Shown here piece by piece: positions 50,601 through 59,600 of a stretch of DNA of 64,000 nt. The position numbers and the translations under genes were made by a program. Below the pieces are notes generated by a model. That model did no database searches. It was not told the origin of the DNA and was given only the letters and a program-made list of their open reading frames with translations. Source of the stretch: Verrucomicrobiales bacterium (lineage in GTDB: Bacteria > Verrucomicrobiota > Verrucomicrobiia > Verrucomicrobiales > DEV007); the NCBI GenBank assembly GCA_002698785.1, contig PAAG01000060.1, positions 1 through 64,000 of the forward strand, written 5' to 3'. The first letter of the stretch is position 1; the number at the start of each line of letters is the position of its first letter.

Positions 50601-53600
50601 TTCCGCAACGGCGACGGGGTCTCCGGTTTCCTTCAAGTGGATCATCAACGGTCAGGAATACATTCCGAGCGGTGACATGGCGAACCCAACGATCGACTGG
50701 GCGACGCTCGAGTCTCTCGGAGTAATTGATAGCTCTACGGCAGGTGCGACTGACCCTGACGACTACGAGATTCAAGCGGTGGCGATCTACTACAACGAAT
50801 CGACGGGAATGAATCAGGAATTCACTTCCGGAGAAACGGCGTATCTCTCGGTCAATAACGTGGCGCCGACCATTTCCAGTATTACCAACGATGGCCCTGT
50901 ATTGGAAGACCGGGAAATTACAGTAACGGTGAATGGCGCCGGCGACATTGCGTCAGCAGACGATTCGGGGCTCACCTATGAGTTCGACTTCGATGGCGAT
51001 GGAACTTATGAGGTGTCCGGAACCGATGCCTTTGCCTCACATACCTACACGGACGACGGTGTCTTTACTGTGGGCGTCCGGGTGATCGACAAGGACGGCG
51101 GCACCGCTACTTTCCTGCACGACGTTACCGTTGAAAATGAAGATCCTACCCGAATCATTGCCGGTGCGAATTCCACCGACGAAGGGGAAACGTATTCTCT
51201 CAGCCTGAGTGCAACCGATCGGGGAGACGATACCATTTACGAATGGGTCGTCGACTGGGGTGACGGCACGATCGACACTTTCAACACCGATGCCGTGGTC
51301 GCGACACACCAGTTTGCCGACAACGGAAACTACACGATCCAGATCACTTCGCGCGATGAGGACGGCGTTTACTCCGACTCGAAGAATGTCACGGTGAACA
51401 ACTCCGCGCCGATGCTTTCCAACGTGTCTGCGACGACGATCAACGAAGGAGAATATACCGTTCTCTCCGGAACCATTACCGATGCGGGTGCGGACAGCTT
51501 TACGCTCACGGTCGATTGGAAAGATGGAACGGTAGAAACCTTCGACATCGCGGCAGGAACGACAGACTTTTCCCTTCGCCATCGCTATGAGGATGATCCG
51601 GTATTGGGAACTTCCTCCGACATTCTCACGATCGACCTGACTATTGAGGATGACGATCACGCGACGGTAGGAAACGGCCTGAGCATGTCGACGACGACGG
51701 TTCAGATCAACAATGTCGCTCCCGAGCTTCAGACCACGCTGGACATTGCGTCCATCATCGAGACGGGAAGCGTGACGCTCTCCGGTCTCATCGACGACCA
51801 AGGTGATGGCGACATCGATTTCGCCGGCGGCGCTACCATGACGCTCGATATCAACTGGGGAAGTGCGGAATCTGTCAGTCCGAATAACGTACAGAGTTTC
51901 CTTCTCGGAGGGACGGTTCTTACCGAAGCGGTCGATGGCATCAACTGGGATCCGACAACGCGGATCTTCTCCCTGAGCCACCAGTATCTCGACGACGATC
52001 CGGACGATGCAGATGGATTCGACCAGCAGGATACCTTTACGATTTCCGTGACGGCAACCGACGACGACACTGGTGTATCGAACGTTTCCGAACAGGCGAT
52101 CGAGGTCACTAACGAAGCCCCGGTCATTACCAGCTTCGACGAGGGTGACGCCAAGATTCACGAGGCCGCTCTCTCCGGAACGGATGTGAAACTCGAAGCC
52201 GAGTTCTACGATATTTCCTCGAACGATACGTTCCAGGCTACCATTGACTGGGGCGATGGAACGGTCGAAAACGTTGCGGTCTCTTTCAATACGTTGACGA
52301 ACCAGGGAGCGCTACTGGCGACTCACCAGTATACAACGGGTGGAGTGTTCGACGTGACGGTGTTTATCTCCGACGACGACGACGGTGATTCTCAAACGGT
52401 CCTGACAAAGACCTACGTGATCGGTGTGGAGCAGACAGGTAGCGACCTCACCATCACCGGCACGGAGTATCAGGACAATCTCTCGATCGACCTGAACAGC
52501 TCGACCAACGAGATCGAAGTGACCGAGCTTGCCGGTGGGCGCCAGCGCACCTTCTCCGTGGGAACGATCACGAATCTCACGGTGAACCTGAACGGCGACA
52601 ATGACTCGCTTTACTTCGATCCTGACACTGAGATCTCCGGTACGACAACCATCGACGCCGGTAGCGGCAGCGACATGGTCACGATCGAGGGGCAAAACGG
52701 AACCGGTTCCGGCATTCTCAATGTTCTCGGGGGAACCGGGAACGACATGATCTCGATCACCGACAGCAAGTTCAGCGGCAGCGTGACGATCGATGGAGGA
52801 GAAGAAGATGCATCGGGTAACTTCGGCTTTGAACAGGGAACCTTCGCCGGATGGACGGTAACCATCGACGAGAACTTCGGAACGGTTCTCATCGACGACG
52901 GAACCGCCGACCCTGCCATCTACACCCTTTCGGGCGATATCCCGACCGGGAATACCGCAGCGCCGAATACGGGGGCGGGAGCCATCCTTTTCCAGAATGG
53001 CGATCATTCCATCCACCGGGACATTACCCTCCCGGAAAACGGAGTGGGCCTGACATTGAACTGGTCCGACTACGTTCACCTCATCACCAGCGGGCAGCTC
53101 GTTCAGAATGGTGGCTTCGAGCTGGGCGACCTCACCAACTGGGATATCGCATCGGGAGATGTCGCGATCGACGACGGCACATACGATCCGGTGGGAACCG
53201 GCGGGACGGTTGCCCCGAACGGTGGTGGAAACCAGGTCGTTTTCGAGGGGATCGGGACGCATTCGCTGACGCAGACGATTTCCGTGCCAACGAATGCCGA
53301 TACCGTAACTCTTTCCTGGTACGACCAGATCGAGAATTTCGAAACCGATTTCATCGACGGAGTTCGGGAATGGAAAGTCGAAGTGCTGGACGAAAGTGGA
53401 AACCTTTTTGAAGAGCTCTTCACAACGGAAGCGGGTGAAGCCCTCCAGCGTCCATACGCAGAACGCACCGCCGACCTTTCGGCCTATGCCGGTCAGACGA
53501 TTCAGATTGCCTACACGCTGGTGAGCGACTCGGCGGACTTCGTTGTCCGTCTCGACGATGTGAATCTCGACTTCACCGCACCGAACGATTTCTCCGCCGG

Positions 53601-56600
53601 TTCGACCGAATGGCGAGTCGAGGTGCAGGATCTCAATGGCGCGACCTTGGAGGTTCTTCATCAAACGGAAGCGGGCGATCCCACCGATACCGGTTGGGTC
53701 GATCGCACAGCCGACCTCAGCGCCTACGCCGGGGAGACGGTCCGTATCGCGTTCATCATGGACGACGATTCGAACATGTTTAACGTCCGCCTCGACGACA
53801 TTTCAGTGACCGATCTCAAGGGCGATACACAGACTATCGAGAACCTGAACGACTTCGACACGCTCACCATCGACGGCGTCATGCAATCGGGCGGAGCGGG
53901 AGACGGCCTGAATGTTCGTGGCACCGAGCAGATCGAAATTTCGAACAGCTCCTTCAATGGAAATGCGGGTGACGGTATCGACATCGCTTCGGACGACGAC
54001 GACTCCATCACGACCGTCACGCTCGATCAGGTGGAAGCTTCGAATAATGCGGGGATCGGTTTCACTGCCGAAAACATCGCGGCGCTTTCCGATACCGACG
54101 GCGTATACAGCGGCAATACTTCGGGCGGTTTCTACATCGACGGACTCACTCCATCCGATGGCGACACCACTTACCTGAATACGGTGACGAACGGCGGCTT
54201 CGAGTCCGGCGATTTCCAGGGCTGGTTTGTTTCTGTCAGCGATGAAGGTGCGCTTCAAATCGACGATGGCTCCGTCGATCCATCCGGTTCCGGAGTGTCC
54301 GTGAATCCGGAGAACGGCAGCTATCAGGTGGATTTCGAAGGAAGCGGCACGAACGTTCTTTCCCAGATTATCTTCATCAAACCGGGTGCCGATTCGGCGA
54401 CCCTGACATGGATCGATCGCATCGAGAACTTCGCGGCCATTACGAGCGAACTTCTCACGAACGGCGGTTTTGAAAACGGAGACCTTTCCAACTGGAACTC
54501 CAGCGGAAATGTCAGCATCGACGATGGAACCTTGGATCCGTCAGGGTCTCCTTCGACGACCGATCCGCAGGACGGTAGCTATCAGGCGACCTTCGCTGGA
54601 GTGGGAACGAATGTGCTTACCCAGCAGTTCACAATCGCGGCTGACGCTTCTTCGGCGGACCTCACGTGGTATGACCAGATACAAAATTACACCGGTGTCT
54701 ACTCCGACGGTTCCCGCCAGTGGAAGGTCGAAGTCCTCGACACGATGGGCAATGTCCTCGAGGTGCTTTACACCACGGAAACCGGGGACAGTGCGGTGCA
54801 GGGATACTCGAGCCGGAACGCCGATCTGTCCGCCTATGCGGGGCAGACGATCCAGGTGGCCTTTACCCTCATCACCGACTCAGAGGAGTTTGTGGTTCGC
54901 CTCGATCAGGTCAGCCTGACGCAGTCGATACCGGACGACTTTGTCGATACCACTCGCGAATGGCGCGTGGAAATCCGCGATGCGGTGACCGACGTTCTTT
55001 TGGATGAAGTTTACACCACCATGCCGGGCGACCCGCAGGAGCAGGACTTCACCGAGCGCTCCGCCGACCTTTCGGCATACATCGGACAGGAAGTGAGAAT
55101 TTCCTTTGTCCTTCAAAGCGATACCGAAGACTTCACCGTGCGTCTGGATGAAGTGCAGGTCGCAGTGACCAGGCCAGCGCCGGTCACCGACCTGACCCTG
55201 ACACGGACCGAAGCGTACGACAATGGAACCGGTGATGGAATCAATCTTGCCAATATCGAGTCGAATGTTTCGCTCTTCGGCATCAGCGCTTCTGCAACGA
55301 CTGGATCGCAGGCGAACGGAGTCGTGCTGAGGGGAATTGGTGGAAACATTGAGATCAACGATTCCGGCGCCATCTCTTCCGAGATCAACGGCAACGATGG
55401 AAACGGTCTCACCGTGACGAATTCGCTCGGTGACCTCGACGTCACTAATGCGGACATCAATTCGAATGGCGGAACCGGCGTCTACCTGCAGACCGTGGGC
55501 GACGTCAACTTCACCAGCGTCGAAGTCGACGGAAACGACAAGGGGCTCGTTGTGGAAGATGACCCTGCCACAACCGCCAATCCGGGAACGAACACCACGA
55601 CAGGTTCGGCGTTCTCGTTGGACGACCGGTTTGTCCTCACTACCGATGCCAACGTGCAGGACTCGGATACCGTGCCACACGTTTCCATCGCGAGAACTGA
55701 TGGCGGTTACCAGGATGTCTTTGCCTTCACGGTAGAAAATATCAATGACATGGGTGTCTTCGATATCGACGGGGCGACCGGCTTCGATGCCACGCTGCTT
55801 CTCTTCGATGCTTCCGGAAATCTCATTGCCTCTAACGACAATGCACTTGCTGCTGACGCAGGTAGCCCGGGAACGAGCGACTCTTTCCTTGAGTTTACTT
55901 TCACAGCTGTAGGCGCCTACTACCTCGTTGTTCGCGGAAGTGACGGGTCTCCGACTAGCGATCCGAATACGGTTGTGGCCACCAGTGCTCTGCCGGTGGG
56001 GGCCAGCTACACGTTGAATGTTTCTCTCCAGAACGTGGATACTGGATCGATCGGTAGCTTTACCGACACGGATGGTTCATACAGCGGAAACGGCGACGGT
56101 GGTATCGACATCGCCAGCGCTGAGCGCGACCTGACATTTGTCCGCACCACTGTGACGGATAATGGAACGGGCGACGGCGTCGTTGCCGACCTCGTGGGTG
56201 GAGATGTCCTTTTCCAGGGCGTGACCATCGGGCAGACGGCCGGAACCCAGCAGAACGGCGTCGTTCTCACTTCGATCACAGGCAATGTGACGGTGGAAGA
56301 CTCGGGCGCGATTTCCTCGACCATCAGTGGAGGAACAGGAACAGGCTTCTCGCTCGACAATTCCGCGATCGTCGGCAGCACGACTGACCTCGCGATGACG
56401 AATGCGACGGTGAGCGGCTTTACCGGAACCGGTATCGATCTGAACTCGATAGACACTGTCATGCTGATCAGCACGACTTCGAGCCAGAATAATATCGGCC
56501 TGAATGCCACGACGATCACTTCGTTCAGCGACACCGACGGCACTTTCAATGGGAACGCCGATGGTGGTATCATACTCGACATTGTGAATGGCGACATCAC

Positions 56601-59600
56601 CATGGTCCGGACCGAGGTGCACGGCAGTGACGCCGACATGAATGGCGCGGGCGATGGAATCACCGCATCGAATGTGACCGGGAATGTTCTCTTCCAAGGA
56701 ATCAAGGTTAGCGAAGACACCGCAGAACAACAAAGCGGTATCGTTCTGACGACGATCACCGGAAACGTAACGGCCGAGGATTCCGGTGCGATCTCTTCCA
56801 CCATCAATGGCGGAGCGGGCACGGGCTTCTCGCTGGATAATTCGGCGATCATCGGCAGCACGACCGACCTGACGATGACGAACGCCTCGATCACTGGATT
56901 TGACGGGACAGGTATTCTTCTGAATTCCATCGACGCGGTCGTCCTGACAAACACCACCTCGAGTCAGAACGGTAAAGGTCTCAACGCATCGACGATCACA
57001 TCCTTCTCCGACACCGACGGCACCTTCAATGGGAACGCCAACGGCGGCATCATGCTCGACACTGTGAATGGCGATGTCACCATGGTTCGGACCGAGGTGA
57101 ATGACAGCGACGCCGACATGAACGGAACCGGAGACGGAATCACCGCATCGAACGTGACTGGTAACGTTCTCTTCCAGGGAATCAATGTCAGCGAGGACAG
57201 TGCCGAGCAACAAAGCGGTATTCTTCTGACGACGATTACTGGAAACGTGACGGTCGAGGACTCCGGAGCGATTTCCTCGACGCTGATGGGCGGCGGGGGA
57301 ACCGGGTTCTCACTCGATAATTCCGCGATCCTCAACAGCACGACCGACCTGACGATGACGAATGCCTCGATCACCGGGTTTGCCGGTACAGGCATCAACT
57401 TGAACTCCATCGACGCGGTCGTCCTGACAAATACCACTTCGAGCCAGAACGGCAAAGGTCTCAATGCCACGACGATCACTTCCTTCTCCGACACCGACGG
57501 CCTCTACAATGGAAACGTCGACGGCGGTATCATGCTGACAGGCGTGACCGGGGAAGTCGACCTGACTCGCACCGAAGCGTCGGACAACGACTCCGATTCC
57601 AACAATGTGGGAACCGGATTTGCCGCGGATACCGTAGGCGGAAAGGTCACAATCCTTGGCAGTACCTTCGATGGCGGAGGTACAGCTCCTCAGGAGAATG
57701 GCGTTACTTTGAACGCGATTACCGGTGACATCACCATCGGCGATTCCGGTGCGTTTAGCACATCGATTTCCGGCAACACCGGCGCCGGTCTGGAAGTAAC
57801 CAATTCTGCGACTTCCAATGTTTCCCTGACTAACGTCACTGCGGACAACAACGGTGGCAACGGTATTTCTCTCACCGATGTGGCAGACGTCGATTTCACG
57901 GGTGTATCCGCCAGCAGCAGCGGTAAGGGTGTGGAAGGGCTGAACTTCGGTTCCTTCACCGATACGGACGGCACCTTCGATTCGAATGTCGACGGAGGTA
58001 TCGAGCTGACAAACCTCACTGGCGATTTCCGCCTGACGCGCACCAGTACTTCCGATAATGATAGCGACCAGAACGGAATCGGAAACGGCATCGAAGTTCT
58101 CGGAGTGAGTGGACTCGCGAGCCTGCTCGGCATTTCGGTAAACGACAGCGATCGAGCGGGAACCGGAGCTTCGCAGGTGAACGGAGTTCTTCTCGGAAAC
58201 ATTGCAGGACACATCACGGTCGCTGCAGCAGGAGCCACCGGGACGACGATTACCGGAAACCGCGGCGTCGGTCTGGGAATTGCAGGATCTCCTGCGTCGA
58301 ACGTCACCATATCCGATTCCACCATCGACGATAACCTTGACGGCGGTGTCGACATCGAATCCGGCGTAAACGTATCGATCACCGATTCCTTGATTCGCGG
58401 AAACGGCGTCGGTGTGACCGCCGGAACGTTCTCCGATTTTACCGTCACGAGAACAACGATCTCCGATAATGAAGACGGCGGTATCGTTGTAGTGGATGTG
58501 TCAGGAAATGTCCTCTTTGACGAAGTCACAGCTACGGATAACGACGCCGACAACGACGATGCGGGAGGTGGCTTCCAGGCATTTGCTCTTGCGAATGCGA
58601 ATGCCATCGGCGGATCGTTCATCGTCGAGGGCTCGACATTCTCGGACACCGATGGAGAAGGAACTATCGCCCATCAGCAGTTCGGGATCTCTGTCGACGG
58701 TCTGGGTGGCAGCTTCATTGTTCAGGACAACGACGCGGGCACCCGCTCCAGCGACATCTCTGGAAATGACACGTCAGGTATTGAGATCACCGATCTTAAC
58801 GGCAGCAACGTTGTCATACACAACGCAACGGTATCCGGAAACGGAAGCGCCGACGGAACAGAAGATGGAGCTGGAATTATTCTGACAAACATCGGAACTT
58901 TTACTGCAAATTCAATCACGGTAGAAGACAACGCCGATGGAGGCATTTACCTAACGGACGTAGCTGGTTTGGCAGAATTCATCGATTCTTCCTTCAGTTT
59001 TAATGACTCGGACGGAGACGGTATGGGGGATGGTATATCGATTACCAATGCGACTGATATCGAGTTCAGCCATGCTATTGCGAACAGGAACGGCGAAAGA
59101 GGCCTGGATGTATCGAACTTTGCCAGTGCGACCATCGTGGGTGGTTCGTTCTCTGGAAACGCTTCGGCTGGGATGCGATTCAGCGATGGGAATGTGGTCA
59201 GAATGGTTTCTACCGCTGCAATAGGCAATGGTGTCAACGGTATTGAGATTTCCCAAACATACTACGCAAACTTGCAGGCTGTCGGTTCGTCTTTGAACGG
59301 AGGCAATGGGCTGGTTCTCACCGATGTTGTGCGCCTCGATGACAAGGCCGGGAAATACCGAGCCAACCAGTTGAACGGAGTCAACCTTACAAACGTTTAT
59401 CAGGCGAGGTTGGAAAGAACCGAGATCCTCAATAACAAAGCTCCTTCTCTGAGGCTGGACACGGTGAATCGCCTCACTTTCGCCAAGATCGACTTTGATG
59501 GATCGAAAGGGAAGGATGTGAAGACAATCGTCCTTCAGCAGGGATCGCTCGCTGTTAACCTAATTGAGAAGGTCGAAGTCGAACAATTGCTCCTCCGCAA

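Noticed and set aside
56053-57500. CRISPR array
   Set aside because: The repeats are about 480 bp long, in a coding frame, without short repeat-spacer structure.
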